From Acidobacteriia bacterium UBA6623 (GTDB lineage: Bacteria; Acidobacteriota; Terriglobia; Bryobacterales; UBA6623), in assembly GCA_002433055.1 (NCBI GenBank), contig DJHJ01000037.1, positions 5,301-31,272 on the forward strand: a DNA stretch of 25,972 nucleotides, written 5' to 3'. Numbering within the stretch: position 1 is the stretch's first letter; every line of letters starts with the position of its first letter. The position numbers were made by a program, and so were the translations under genes. Shown here piece after piece: positions 7,631 to 15,652 of the stretch. The notes under the pieces are model-generated. The model worked only from the letters and a program-made list of their open reading frames with translations. It was not told where the DNA came from and ran no database searches.

Positions 7631-8569
7631 GTGCTGATTAAAGTTCCACGCGGTTGGGAAATACCTGAGCGAGAGGCAGCACCTGAGTCAGTGTTCCGCG
7701 ACAGGCGCACTTTATTGAAAATAATGGGCTTCAATGGGTTGAGTGCATTACTCGGTCGAGCTACAGAAACTAAGGCCAATGTGGATCTATATCCAGCACG
7801 ACGGAACTTGCGTTATACGCTCGACCGCCCAATCACACCTGAATACGCTGCGACAAGCTACAACAATTTTTATGAATTCACTACGGACAAGCAAAGAGTG
7901 AAGGAGTTGGTCAGCTCTTTCAAAATTGACCCCTGGGCAGTGGAGGTTACGGGGTTGATCAAAAAGCCTGGCAAGTATGATCTTGACGAAATGCTTCGTA
8001 GGTTTCCGCTAGAGGAACGACTTTACCGTATGCGCTGTGTCGAGGCTTGGTCCATGGCGGTTCCTTGGACTGGTTTTCCCGTTTCAGCTCTGATTAAACA
8101 CGTTGACCCAAAGCCGGAGGCGAAATATCTACGGCTTGTTACGGCTAACCGACCGGATCAGATGCCGGGAATGCATTCACAACCTCATTACCCTTGGCCA
8201 TACTTTGAGGCTCTACGACTTGACGAAGCTATGAATGAGCTGGCACTGTTTGTTACTGGCATGTATGGTAAACCCTTACCGAAGCAAAACGGTGCGCCGA
8301 TCCGTTTGATCGTTCCTTGGAAATACGGACTAAAAAGTATCAAATCCATCGTTGCTCTTGAATTCACGAGTAAGAAACCTCCGACGTTATGGAATCAAGC
8401 ACAAGGGCTCGAATACGGATGGTATTCAAATGTAAACCCAGCCCGCCCTCATCCGAGGTGGTCTCAAGCGACTGAGCGTGTATTACCCACCGGCGAAAAA
8501 CGCCCGACGTTACCCTACAACGGTTACCACAAGTTCGTAGCCAGTTTGTATGGTGGTAAGGAGTTCTAA
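7631..8569 (+). CDS. msrP: Protein-methionine-sulfoxide reductase, molybdopterin catalytic subunit
   Basis: MsrP (formerly YedY) repairs oxidised methionines in periplasmic proteins using a mononuclear molybdopterin cofactor. From the GTG at 7631 it has 312 residues. A twin-arginine motif (DRRTLLK, Arg25-Arg26) marks Tat export of the folded cofactor enzyme. The signature FPLEERLYRMRCVEAWSM contains Cys136, the molybdenum ligand; YNNFYEF, NGAPIRLIVPWKYGLKSIKSIV and HPRWSQATER are strongly conserved with the E. coli protein. Starting at the upstream ATG (7532) would put 33 atypical residues before the Tat signal. The haem membrane partner MsrQ is not adjacent, so its electron donor must be encoded elsewhere or differ. 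modA lies 1.7 kb downstream. Confidence 0.95.
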   Translation: MLIKVPRGWEIPEREAAPESVFRDRRTLLKIMGFNGLSALLGRATETKANVDLYPARRNLRYTLDRPITPEYAATSYNNFYEFTTDKQRVKELVSSFKIDPWAVEVTGLIKKPGKYDLDEMLRRFPLEERLYRMRCVEAWSMAVPWTGFPVSALIKHVDPKPEAKYLRLVTANRPDQMPGMHSQPHYPWPYFEALRLDEAMNELALFVTGMYGKPLPKQNGAPIRLIVPWKYGLKSIKSIVALEFTSKKPPTLWNQAQGLEYGWYSNVNPARPHPRWSQATERVLPTGEKRPTLPYNGYHKFVASLYGGKEF

Positions 8570-8810
8570 CGTCGTTTCAGTATTACATCAAGCTTTCTGC
8601 ACGAATCTCTCCGCATGACGGCAACGGTCTTTGCTTAAATCGAGTCCTTGCACAATGAAATAATTTGTACCACTCCCGAATTGATAAAAACCCAGCTTGA
8701 ATTCACCTAACTTCCATAAGTCGAACTTAAACTGAGTTTTCTGATAGTTTCAGGCCAGATTGGGTCGCATACGATACGATGCGTGCGCCATAATAATTTC
8801 GTCACTGCAT

Positions 8811-8816
8811 GGAGGG
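8811..8816 (+). promoter_or_regulatory. Shine-Dalgarno of rmlD-like gene (decides a TTG start)
   Basis: GGAGGG lies 6 nt before the TTG at 8823, which begins the protein directly at the Rossmann strand. The longer frame from the TTG at 8760 would add 21 unconserved residues. Confidence 0.65.
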
Positions 8817-8822
8817 TATCCT

Positions 8823-9707
8823 TTGCGAGCACTGGTGTTGGGTTCAGGTGGTCAACTAGGGACTGAAATTGTCTCTGAGCTGAGACGTAAAGGTATGAGT
8901 GTCGTCGGACTGGGTAGGGATGAACTTGATATTACCGATGAAGATGCAATTCACAGCTGCTTCACAAGACATAAGCCTGGGTGGGTGATTAATACTGCCG
9001 CATATAATTACGTTGACCTTGCTGAAAAGGAAGCCGAGAAAGCAATGCGAGTCAACGGAGTGGCTGTCTATTATTTAGCAATTGCTTGTCGAGAACGTGG
9101 TGCGACACTGATGCATTTTTCGACCGACCATGTTTTCGATGGAGAAAAAGTTGAACCTTATGTCGAGGAAGATACCCCCAACCCTCCATCAGTCTATGGA
9201 GTTTCAAAACTCGCAGGAGAAATGTACGTCAGAGCTTCCCTTGAACAGCACTATGTGATACGTGTGGCTGGGGTGTTTGGCCCTGCCGGACGATATACCA
9301 AACGAGGCAACTTCCCGGAGTTAATCCTAAAAAAGGCCTTGGCTTCAGAGCCCTTGAAGGTCGTTGAGGATTTTTTTGCCACACCGACCTATGCACCTGC
9401 TCTTGCTAGCCGATGTGTCGAATTACTAGAGAACGGCAAGTTCGGACTCTATCACATAGGTGGTGGAGTGAAAATTTCGTGGTATCACTATGCACTAAAA
9501 ATCCTTGAGGCTGCAGAGTTGGAGGCCGATATCCAACCAACGAATCACCGAGAATTTAAGACACCTGCCCGCCGTCCTCGTAATGCCGAGTTGTCTAATG
9601 CTAAAGTTGAGAGCCTTGGCTCACCTAAAATGCCTTCTCTTGAAGTTGCCCTATCCGAGTACATGAAGTTTCGTCAAAGTATGAGACCAAAGAAACGACA
9701 CGGTTAG
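8823..9707 (+). CDS. rmlD: dTDP-4-dehydrorhamnose reductase-like (RmlD family)
   Basis: A 294-residue short-chain dehydrogenase of the RmlD substrate-binding family. The NAD(P) motif GSGGQLG (residues 7-13) follows the first strand, INTAAYNYVDLAE is the usual second landmark, and the active site shows Thr101 (STDHVF) with Tyr125 and Lys129 (YGVSK). RmlD makes dTDP-L-rhamnose for cell-surface glycans. No rmlA, rmlB or rmlC adjoins it, so the exact nucleotide-sugar substrate is less certain than the family. The 253 nt between msrP and this start contain no gene. The gene is convergent with ssb and its stop codon overlaps the ssb stop by 4 nt. Confidence 0.85.
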   Translation: MRALVLGSGGQLGTEIVSELRRKGMSVVGLGRDELDITDEDAIHSCFTRHKPGWVINTAAYNYVDLAEKEAEKAMRVNGVAVYYLAIACRERGATLMHFSTDHVFDGEKVEPYVEEDTPNPPSVYGVSKLAGEMYVRASLEQHYVIRVAGVFGPAGRYTKRGNFPELILKKALASEPLKVVEDFFATPTYAPALASRCVELLENGKFGLYHIGGGVKISWYHYALKILEAAELEADIQPTNHREFKTPARRPRNAELSNAKVESLGSPKMPSLEVALSEYMKFRQSMRPKKRHG

Positions 9708-10168
9708 AAAGGTACGTCGTCATCAGTCACTCCTTGGTTTCCGATTTGATCGGCACCCTCTGAGGCGGGAGCCTCACTCCTCGGTTCTTGTTGTGACGTG
9801 TGGTCTTCTGGTGGGGGAGAGCCTGTGTCTCCACCACGGTTACTCAGCAAGATGAGATTTTCTGCTACAACCTCAGTTTTGTAACGCTTGTTGCCATTTT
9901 GATCTTCCCAGCTGCGTGTTTGCAATCTGCCTTCTACAAAGACCTGTTTGCCTTTCTGGAGATATGGAGCAACGTTCTCAGAGCGCCACAACACAATGTC
10001 GTGCCAATCAGTTTCCTCACGCCATTCTCCAGTTTGCTGGTCTTTCGTCCGCCAGCTTGTCGCCAAGCTGAAGTTCGTAACAGGAACCCCCCCCTGGGTG
10101 TGTCGCGTTTCACCATCTTTGCCGAGATGTCCGATTAGCATAACTTTATTGAGACTGCGAGATGCCAT
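9704..10168 (-). CDS. ssb: Single-stranded DNA-binding protein
   Basis: SSB coats single-stranded DNA during replication and repair and recruits partner proteins. The 154-residue product from the ATG at 10168 begins MASRSLNKVMLIGHLGKDGE, the standard OB-fold opening. The fold continues through TDWHDIVLWR and KGKQVFVEGRLQTRSWED to about residue 105, then a Pro/Ser/Glu-rich flexible linker leads to the acidic tip DDDVPF, the partner-binding tail (DDDIPF in E. coli). A longer frame opening at the TTG at 10204 adds 12 residues of no known kind. The gene stands alone; neither rpsF nor rpsR flanks it. Confidence 0.95.
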   Translation of the reverse strand: MASRSLNKVMLIGHLGKDGETRHTQGGVPVTNFSLATSWRTKDQQTGEWREETDWHDIVLWRSENVAPYLQKGKQVFVEGRLQTRSWEDQNGNKRYKTEVVAENLILLSNRGGDTGSPPPEDHTSQQEPRSEAPASEGADQIGNQGVTDDDVPF

Positions 10169-10270
10169 AGGAATCAAGTTACACCCAATGGCTCTCAATC
10201 GCAAGCTAGATTTGATTCAGATTGATTGATTGTATATTTCTGGTTGTAGTTAGATTTGAGGTGCACTTCT

Positions 10271-11074
10271 TTAATTAGTGGTTGTTTGACGCTGTGGGGC
10301 AGGCCTGTAACCTCTCGTGACAAGCAGAGATTGCACCTCTTTGCTCAATAAAAATGCAGCAAATATTTTGACTGCTTCCTGTTGAGTTGAAGTGGCGATT
10401 ATGCCTAACGCTTGGTCGATCGGCCTGTGAAGGTTTTTAGCAATAGGTAGTGTGATGGACGATTCCATGTCGTTGGCGTTAATCAGTGAGTTCGCCGTAA
10501 AAGCTGCATCCGCATTCCCTGACCGCAGGAATTGTTTGCTCATTGCAACGTTTTGTGCGTAGACGATTTTGGGTTTAAGTGACGACCAAAGATTTAGCCG
10601 CTTGATCGCATCTACTGTGGCGCGCCCATAAGGTGCGACTTCTGGTTTCGGAACGGCGATGACTTTAATTGCAGGAGCAGTAAGGTCTTGGAGGTCCGTG
10701 ATCACAGAGGTTGTCAAAACGACCAGTTTGCCTCTGGCATAAATGCGACGACTTTCAGCGACGAGCAGACCGAGTTCGATCAGGTGATCGACATGTTCAG
10801 TATCGGCGGAGACAAATATGTCGAACGGTGCTCCATTTTCGATTTGATGAGCTAGCGAGGTTGTGGAACCCAAGCTGACAACGGTCTGGATGCTGTTAGA
10901 AGCACTGAATTGATCGGTTAACTCATCGATTATTGCAGCTAAATTTGCTGCTGTAGCGATGTTAATCGCCTTTGATGGAGTTGCGGTGGGAAGTAAGTTA
11001 GTACCACATTTAATGGTAAAAAGCCCACATGCGAAAAGCGTTACTAGTAAAATTTGGCTATTAGTAGATCTCAA
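10271..11074 (-). CDS. modA: Molybdate ABC transporter substrate-binding protein
   Basis: A 267-residue periplasmic binding protein matching ModA, which captures molybdate or tungstate for the ModBC importer. The N-terminus is a hydrophobic signal (residues 8-21) followed by Cys16 and Cys23; neither is a perfect lipobox, so a lipoprotein is possible but not certain. The mature part starts INIATAANLAAIIDEL, followed by LGSTTSLAHQIENGAPFDIFVSAD, the oxyanion-binding segment, and later PEVAPYGRATVDAI and SGNADAAFTA. It starts with TTG at 11074, with AGGT about 6 nt upstream; no ATG is available. modB and modC are not in the window. It shares a 178-nt divergent control region with the MFS gene. 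Confidence 0.9.
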   Translation of the reverse strand: MRSTNSQILLVTLFACGLFTIKCGTNLLPTATPSKAINIATAANLAAIIDELTDQFSASNSIQTVVSLGSTTSLAHQIENGAPFDIFVSADTEHVDHLIELGLLVAESRRIYARGKLVVLTTSVITDLQDLTAPAIKVIAVPKPEVAPYGRATVDAIKRLNLWSSLKPKIVYAQNVAMSKQFLRSGNADAAFTANSLINANDMESSITLPIAKNLHRPIDQALGIIATSTQQEAVKIFAAFLLSKEVQSLLVTRGYRPAPQRQTTTN

Positions 11075-11116
11075 GATCGTACCTGCAAGGCTTGGTAGCC
11101 GTATGGTCTCCGGTTG

Positions 11117-11146
11117 ATATTAGCAGCCTGAATTTTTCGTAATCAA
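11117..11146 (-). promoter_or_regulatory. Predicted promoter of modA
   Basis: On the minus strand TTGATT (11141-11146) is 18 nt from TAATAT (11117-11122), each a 4/6 match to consensus. The leader would be about 35 nt. Moderate support only. Confidence 0.33.
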
Positions 11147-11160
11147 GGAATATTTAAATT

Positions 11161-11190
11161 TAGATCAGAGTAAAGAGTTACAATGATCTA
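11161..11190. repeat. Inverted repeat in the modA/MFS divergent region
   Basis: TAGATCA (11161-11167) and TGATCTA (11184-11190) are perfect 7-bp inverted arms with a 16-nt spacer that contains the hexamer TACAAT. The arm centres are about 23 nt apart, near two helical turns, which would suit a dimeric regulator for either divergent gene. Function is not known. Confidence 0.35.
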
Positions 11191-11252
11191 GCGTTTTATC
11201 AAGCGGTGCTGACTGAGTAATGCCAGCTGCGCGGTGACGGAGTTCAATAAGC

Positions 11253-12464
11253 ATGAAGAAAACGTTTTATGGTTGGTTTATAGTTGGAGCGTCCTTTTTT
11301 ACGATGATGATGACCGTAGGTGTAGTTATCTACGGAATGCCATTTTTCTATGAGTTCTTCAAGGACGAGTTTGGATGGACAGACTCGGAGGCTACTCGTG
11401 GCGTTCTGATTGGGACTCTGTTAGTTCTTCCACTAGGTGGTTTAGTTGTACATCGCTTCTCTCCTCGAAAACTCATAATGTGTGGACTAGTCCTAGAGTT
11501 ACTAGCACTCAATTGTTTTGGTTTGATGGAAGGCAACCTCGTCCTCTACTGCTTTATATGGTGCATCTTGATGGTAGGGTTTTTGTTTTCTGGGCTAATT
11601 CCCAACCAGGTCATTCTGTCGCGATGGTTTCATAAGCTTCGTGGCACCGCCTTCGGGTTTGCATACTTAGGGCTTGGATTGGGTGGAGCCATCTCCCAGA
11701 AGTACGTTGCGCTACCTCTGATAGAGGCCTATGGATGGCGTACAGCACTCATGGGTATCGGAGGTCTATTACTGTTTCTTTTTCCAGTGTTAATCTTTCT
11801 TGTTCGTGATCGACCCGAGGATAAAGGACTCTATGCTGACGGAGTTGACACCCCACCCCAAGACACTAAGGTTGAGGCACTTCCGTTCAGTCATCTCCTA
11901 CGACAAAAGTCTTTTTGGGTACTGGCCTTCAGTAGTTTCTGCAGTATTGGTGCTATAGGTTCAATAGATCACAATCTACCACTTCTGATACGGCGTTCAG
12001 GGTTAAGTTTAGGAGTAGTGGCAAACACCCATCTTCTCCGGCTCGGTTCCAGTCTTGCTGGGCGTGTTGTCATGGGCCGATTGGCTGACCGGGTTTCGAA
12101 AAAGTATGTCATGATTGCGGCATATCTTCTGGTGGCTTTGCCTGTACCTCTGCTTTTCTATATTGACCGACCTGGCATTCTCGAAACCTTTGCTGTGATA
12201 TTCGGTTTTGGCATGGGGGCCGACTTTATGTTGATTCCACTAATGGCCGCCGAAATTTTTGGAGCTAATTCATTAGCCCGGGCCATGGGCATTATCTGGC
12301 CTTTTGACTCTGTCGGACAAGCGATCTGTCCAAATATTGTGGCCTATTTACGTGATCGTTCTGGCAGCTATAAGGTTGGTCTGTCTATGGTGTTTGCTCT
12401 TGCCTTGATCGGAGCTGTAGGGATCTCTCTCTTGCCAAAAAAACGTCCAGAGCCCGAAGTCTAA
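11253..12464 (+). CDS. Major facilitator superfamily transporter
   Basis: A 403-residue integral inner-membrane protein with about 12 hydrophobic segments in two halves, split by a hydrophilic loop around residues 185-215 (RDRPEDKGLYADGVDTPPQDTK). It opens MKKTFYGWFIVGASFFTMMM, a start common in the oxalate/formate and monocarboxylate group of MFS carriers, and has a motif-A-like stretch GRVVMGRLADRVSKKYV in the second half. An anion or carboxylate substrate is therefore a reasonable guess, not a conclusion. GGAG lies 10 nt before the ATG. The gene is divergent from modA and converges on the DUF1501 gene. Confidence 0.88.
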   Translation: MKKTFYGWFIVGASFFTMMMTVGVVIYGMPFFYEFFKDEFGWTDSEATRGVLIGTLLVLPLGGLVVHRFSPRKLIMCGLVLELLALNCFGLMEGNLVLYCFIWCILMVGFLFSGLIPNQVILSRWFHKLRGTAFGFAYLGLGLGGAISQKYVALPLIEAYGWRTALMGIGGLLLFLFPVLIFLVRDRPEDKGLYADGVDTPPQDTKVEALPFSHLLRQKSFWVLAFSSFCSIGAIGSIDHNLPLLIRRSGLSLGVVANTHLLRLGSSLAGRVVMGRLADRVSKKYVMIAAYLLVALPVPLLFYIDRPGILETFAVIFGFGMGADFMLIPLMAAEIFGANSLARAMGIIWPFDSVGQAICPNIVAYLRDRSGSYKVGLSMVFALALIGAVGISLLPKKRPEPEV

Positions 12465-12473
12465 TCTGAGATC

Positions 12474-12526
12474 GTCATGACTGAGTCGCACCGTGGCTGT
12501 CCAATAAGACGGTGTGAGCCCATGAC
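12474..12526. repeat. Imperfect hairpin between convergent genes
   Basis: An outer arm pair GTCATG/CATGAC (12474-12479 with 12521-12526) encloses an inner 9-bp stem TCGCACCGT/ACGGTGTGA (one G-U pair) with a 14-nt loop. It begins 10 nt after the MFS stop and is convergent with the DUF1501 gene. No T-run follows on either strand, so it is not a standard intrinsic terminator, although it may mark transcript ends. Confidence 0.35.
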
Positions 12527-12569
12527 AACTAGGCTGGAACGACGAAGTGAAATTTTGACATGAGAAAAG

Positions 12570-14057
12570 TCAGGCGAGAATCTCTTCTATTACTCGTGCC
12601 GGATATTGATCTGTGAGCCGTAGATCGAGGCCGTTTTCTGGATACGTTAGCTTTTGAGAGTCCAACCCAAGGAGATGCAGCATCGTAGCATGATAATCAT
12701 GCACGCTGACACGGTCTTGAATGGCTTTGTGACCAATTTCGTCGGTAGCGCCATGCACATGGCCACCCTTGACACCACCACCCGCCATCCATAGGCTGAA
12801 TCCGGCTGGTCCATGATCGCGGCCTGGGACACTTGACTGGCGCACTTGCGATAGTGGCATGCGTCCGAATTCGCCTCCCCACATCAAGAGTGTGCTGTCA
12901 AGTAAGCCACGTTGTTTCAAGTCTTTGAGTAATGCAGCAACCGGCTGATCGGTTTTACCACAGGCGTAACGAAGACCTCCATCTAGATCGAAATGGTTGT
13001 CCCATATCTGGTACTCAATGAAAATTTGAATGTAACGTACACCTCGTTCTACCAGTCGTCGAGCCATCAAGCAACGCTTACCATATGAACGAGTTTGTTC
13101 TTGGTTAATGCCATAGTTTTCAAGAGTTGTTTCACTTTCTTGAGTGAGGTCAAGTGCGTCGGTGGCTTCTAATTGCATACGTGCTGCCAACTCGTACCCA
13201 GCCATTCGGGCATCGAGTTGTGGTTGGAAGGGGCGCTCTTGTCGATGAGCTTTGTCGAGTCGCTGTAGGATTTCACGTTCAGCTTGGAGGAGTGGGCTGG
13301 GCAGATTTTCGACACGCTTCAAGTTTAGGATTGGAGGCCCCTCCGAGCTGAATTTTGTACCTTGGTAAACAGGTGGCAGAAAGCCTGCCTGCCAGTTCTG
13401 TAGATCGTTTACTGGGTAGCCTTTCGGGTCATCTAGTACAACATATCCGGGTAGGTTCTGGTTTTCCGAGCCCAGTCCGTAGACAACCCACGACCCCAAC
13501 GAAGCATGGCCTGGCAGTGTTCGGCCAGAGTGCATGAGGTAAAGAGAAGGCTCGTGGTTGAAATGTTCGCCGTACATAGAGCGAATAAGTGTTATCTCAT
13601 CTGTAACACTGGCCAAATGAGGCAGTAGTTCGGAAATCTCCATGCCAGATTGGCCGCATTTCGAAAACCGGTACGGAGAGGGAAGCATTGTTCCAATTTC
13701 ATCAGCGAATTCGATCTGGTTTACGATATCTCGGGGTGGAGCGCTGCCTGCAAATTTCTTGAGTGTTGGTTTCGGATCAAATAGATCTACTTGGCTAGGG
13801 CCTCCATTCATAAAAAAATGAATAACGGCTTTTGCTCTGGGTTCGAAATGAGGGTTTAGAAGAGATTGGTCAAAAACTTCACGAGTGTGGTTGGTGGAAT
13901 TTGAGAAAGGCGCACCTGCACCCAGAAGGTCTTCACCTAGTAGCGAAGCCAATGCCGCGCCGTGTACACCATCCCCGATACGCGAAAAGAATCCTCTTCG
14001 CGATAGACTTCTACTGGAGGAGTTACTCATGTTTGGCGCATCCAAAGGTTCACGCAT
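12570..14057 (-). CDS. DUF1501 domain protein (Tat-exported)
   Basis: A 495-residue protein of the DUF1501 family, which shares the alkaline-phosphatase/sulfatase fold and is common in Planctomycetes, Verrucomicrobia and Acidobacteria; the biochemical role is not established. A twin-arginine motif SRRGFFSRIG (Arg20-Arg21) begins the export signal. Landmarks are AVIHFFMNGGPSQVDLFDPKP, MYGEHFNHEPSLYLMHSGR, LLMWGGEFGRMP and GRDHGPAGFSLWMAGGGVKGG, the last two holding candidate metal-binding Asp, Glu and His residues. GGAGG seven nt before the ATG at 14057 fixes the start. The family is usually paired with a DUF1549/DUF1553 cytochrome-type protein; none is adjacent here. Confidence 0.92.
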   Translation of the reverse strand: MREPLDAPNMSNSSSRSLSRRGFFSRIGDGVHGAALASLLGEDLLGAGAPFSNSTNHTREVFDQSLLNPHFEPRAKAVIHFFMNGGPSQVDLFDPKPTLKKFAGSAPPRDIVNQIEFADEIGTMLPSPYRFSKCGQSGMEISELLPHLASVTDEITLIRSMYGEHFNHEPSLYLMHSGRTLPGHASLGSWVVYGLGSENQNLPGYVVLDDPKGYPVNDLQNWQAGFLPPVYQGTKFSSEGPPILNLKRVENLPSPLLQAEREILQRLDKAHRQERPFQPQLDARMAGYELAARMQLEATDALDLTQESETTLENYGINQEQTRSYGKRCLMARRLVERGVRYIQIFIEYQIWDNHFDLDGGLRYACGKTDQPVAALLKDLKQRGLLDSTLLMWGGEFGRMPLSQVRQSSVPGRDHGPAGFSLWMAGGGVKGGHVHGATDEIGHKAIQDRVSVHDYHATMLHLLGLDSQKLTYPENGLDLRLTDQYPARVIEEILA

Positions 14058-14193
14058 GTTTTTGCCTCCTAAAAACTAATCTCAAGTGGCATGCGGCTCA
14101 TTCGCAGTATACTCCAATATTCGGCACATAATTTATGGGAGGCGGTTTCGGCTATCCTCCAGCGTTTGCACGAGGCCGTAATCCAACTCTAAG

Positions 14194-14211
14194 TGTGCCA
14201 CCGATGGCACA
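14194..14211 (+). repeat. Perfect 7-bp stem-loop in the aminotransferase leader
   Basis: TGTGCCACCGATGGCACA forms a 7-bp stem with a 4-nt loop (CCGA), ending 15 nt before the aminotransferase ATG and just upstream of its weak AGGG ribosome site. As RNA it could affect initiation; as DNA it could be an operator. Its TGTGC/GCACA ends recur in the palindrome after argB. Confidence 0.4.
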
Positions 14212-14226
14212 GGGTACAAGTCAACA

Positions 14227-15564
14227 ATGAAGTCCTTTACACGCTCCAAGCAAATCCTTGATCACAACCGACGTTTTATCCCAGGTGGTATCTCCTCGAC
14301 AAATCGGCACACTTCGCCAACTGTCTGTTTTACTAGAGGCCGCGGTTCTCGACTTTGGGATGCTGATGAAAACGAGTACATCGATTACCATGCTGCTTTT
14401 GGCCCTCAGGTTTTGGGTTATCACCATCCAAAGATCGAACAGGCCGTTCTGGAGACTTTAGAAACTGGTTCAGATCTTTTCGGGTCTGGACCGAGTGAGA
14501 TAGAGGGTCAATTAGCGGAGCGAATCTGCTCCAACCTATCATGGGCTGACAGAGTAGCTTTCCTCAATACGGGTAGTGAAGCGACAGCTGCAGCAATTAG
14601 ACTGGCACGTGCAGCCACAGGAAAGGATCATCTGATCGTTATGCAAGGTGGTTACAACGGCTGGCACAACGATGTTGCGTGCAATCTGATGACCCCTGTG
14701 GATCAACTCGGAGCACGTCGTTCACCGGGAGAGTACGAATTCCACCCGATCAGTGCTGGAATTCCCGAGATGCATCAGCAGCTAGTACACGCGGTAAATT
14801 TTAATGATCTAGATTCTGTGCGTTGGGTTGTTGAGCACTATGAAGTGGCAGCAGTTTTGCTTGAACCCATTCTTCAGAATGTTGGATTGATTAAACCACA
14901 GCCTGGCTACTTGAAGGCACTACGCAAACTTTCGGAAGAAATGGGATTTCTGCTGATTTTTGACGAGGTTAAGACAGGCTTTCGTCACGCGATAGGGGGC
15001 TATGCACAAATCGAAGATATTGCCCCAGATCTGGCGGTTTACGGTAAGGCTGTTGCGAATGGTTATCCACTTGCAGCAGTTGCCGGTCCTGCTCGTTGGA
15101 TGGACTACTTTTTCCACGAAGATACTTCTAAGCGAGTTTTACTTGCGGGCACCTACAACGCTCACCCAGTTCCAACTGCGGCCGCCTTAGCCACCACCGA
15201 TGTATTACTGGAGAATGATGCAGAAGTTTACAAGCGTTTTGAAGTTCTGGGTGCTCGTATAGAACAGGGTTTGAGTGGGATTTATTCGAGTGCTGGCGTA
15301 CAGGCGACGATTGTTCGTCAAGGTTCGGCATTTGTCACTTACTTTATGGACCATGCTCCGGTCGACTGGCACGATTTAGCTTCCAATCACGATTACTCGT
15401 TTGATGAAAGGTTGCGTCATGCGTTACTTGAACACGGTGTTTTCTTCTTTCCTCTGCCTACAAAACAGTGTTCGATTTCGGCGAGCCATACCGAAAACGA
15501 TATTGATCAGACATTGAAAGCAGCCGATTTGGCTCTATCAGAAGTAATGACGAGCCAGTCGTAG
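14227..15564 (+). CDS. Class III aminotransferase (glutamate-1-semialdehyde aminomutase-like)
   Basis: A 445-residue PLP-dependent fold-type-I enzyme of subgroup III. FLNTGSEATAAAIRLARA (residues 112-129) binds the cofactor phosphate, LIFDEVKTGFR carries Asp246 for the pyridine nitrogen, and VYGKAVANGYP supplies Lys274 for the Schiff base. Layout and motifs are closest to HemL and other aspartate-aminotransferase-family proteins, but the later region (AGTYNAHPVPTAAALATTDVL) differs from HemL's AGTLSGNPLA, so true haem-pathway function is unlikely. It precedes argC by 88 nt on the same strand. An acetylornithine aminotransferase role is suggested by that context but not by the motifs. A stem-loop lies in its leader. 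Substrate unknown. Confidence 0.88.
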   Translation: MKSFTRSKQILDHNRRFIPGGISSTNRHTSPTVCFTRGRGSRLWDADENEYIDYHAAFGPQVLGYHHPKIEQAVLETLETGSDLFGSGPSEIEGQLAERICSNLSWADRVAFLNTGSEATAAAIRLARAATGKDHLIVMQGGYNGWHNDVACNLMTPVDQLGARRSPGEYEFHPISAGIPEMHQQLVHAVNFNDLDSVRWVVEHYEVAAVLLEPILQNVGLIKPQPGYLKALRKLSEEMGFLLIFDEVKTGFRHAIGGYAQIEDIAPDLAVYGKAVANGYPLAAVAGPARWMDYFFHEDTSKRVLLAGTYNAHPVPTAAALATTDVLLENDAEVYKRFEVLGARIEQGLSGIYSSAGVQATIVRQGSAFVTYFMDHAPVDWHDLASNHDYSFDERLRHALLEHGVFFFPLPTKQCSISASHTENDIDQTLKAADLALSEVMTSQS

Positions 15565-15652
15565 AGTGCCACGAATAAGTCACAATGTGCCAGTAGGCTT
15601 GTTTAGGTCTCAGAGATCCACTATGATCACGGTTTGAGGTAGATCCTTATAG

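Noticed and set aside
8760..8822. N-terminal extension of the rmlD-like protein
   Set aside because: The 21 residues precede the Rossmann strand, are not family-like and lack a ribosome site, unlike the TTG at 8823.
9800..10229. Plus-strand frames of 93-112 codons
   Set aside because: Antisense to ssb, with no recognisable protein features.
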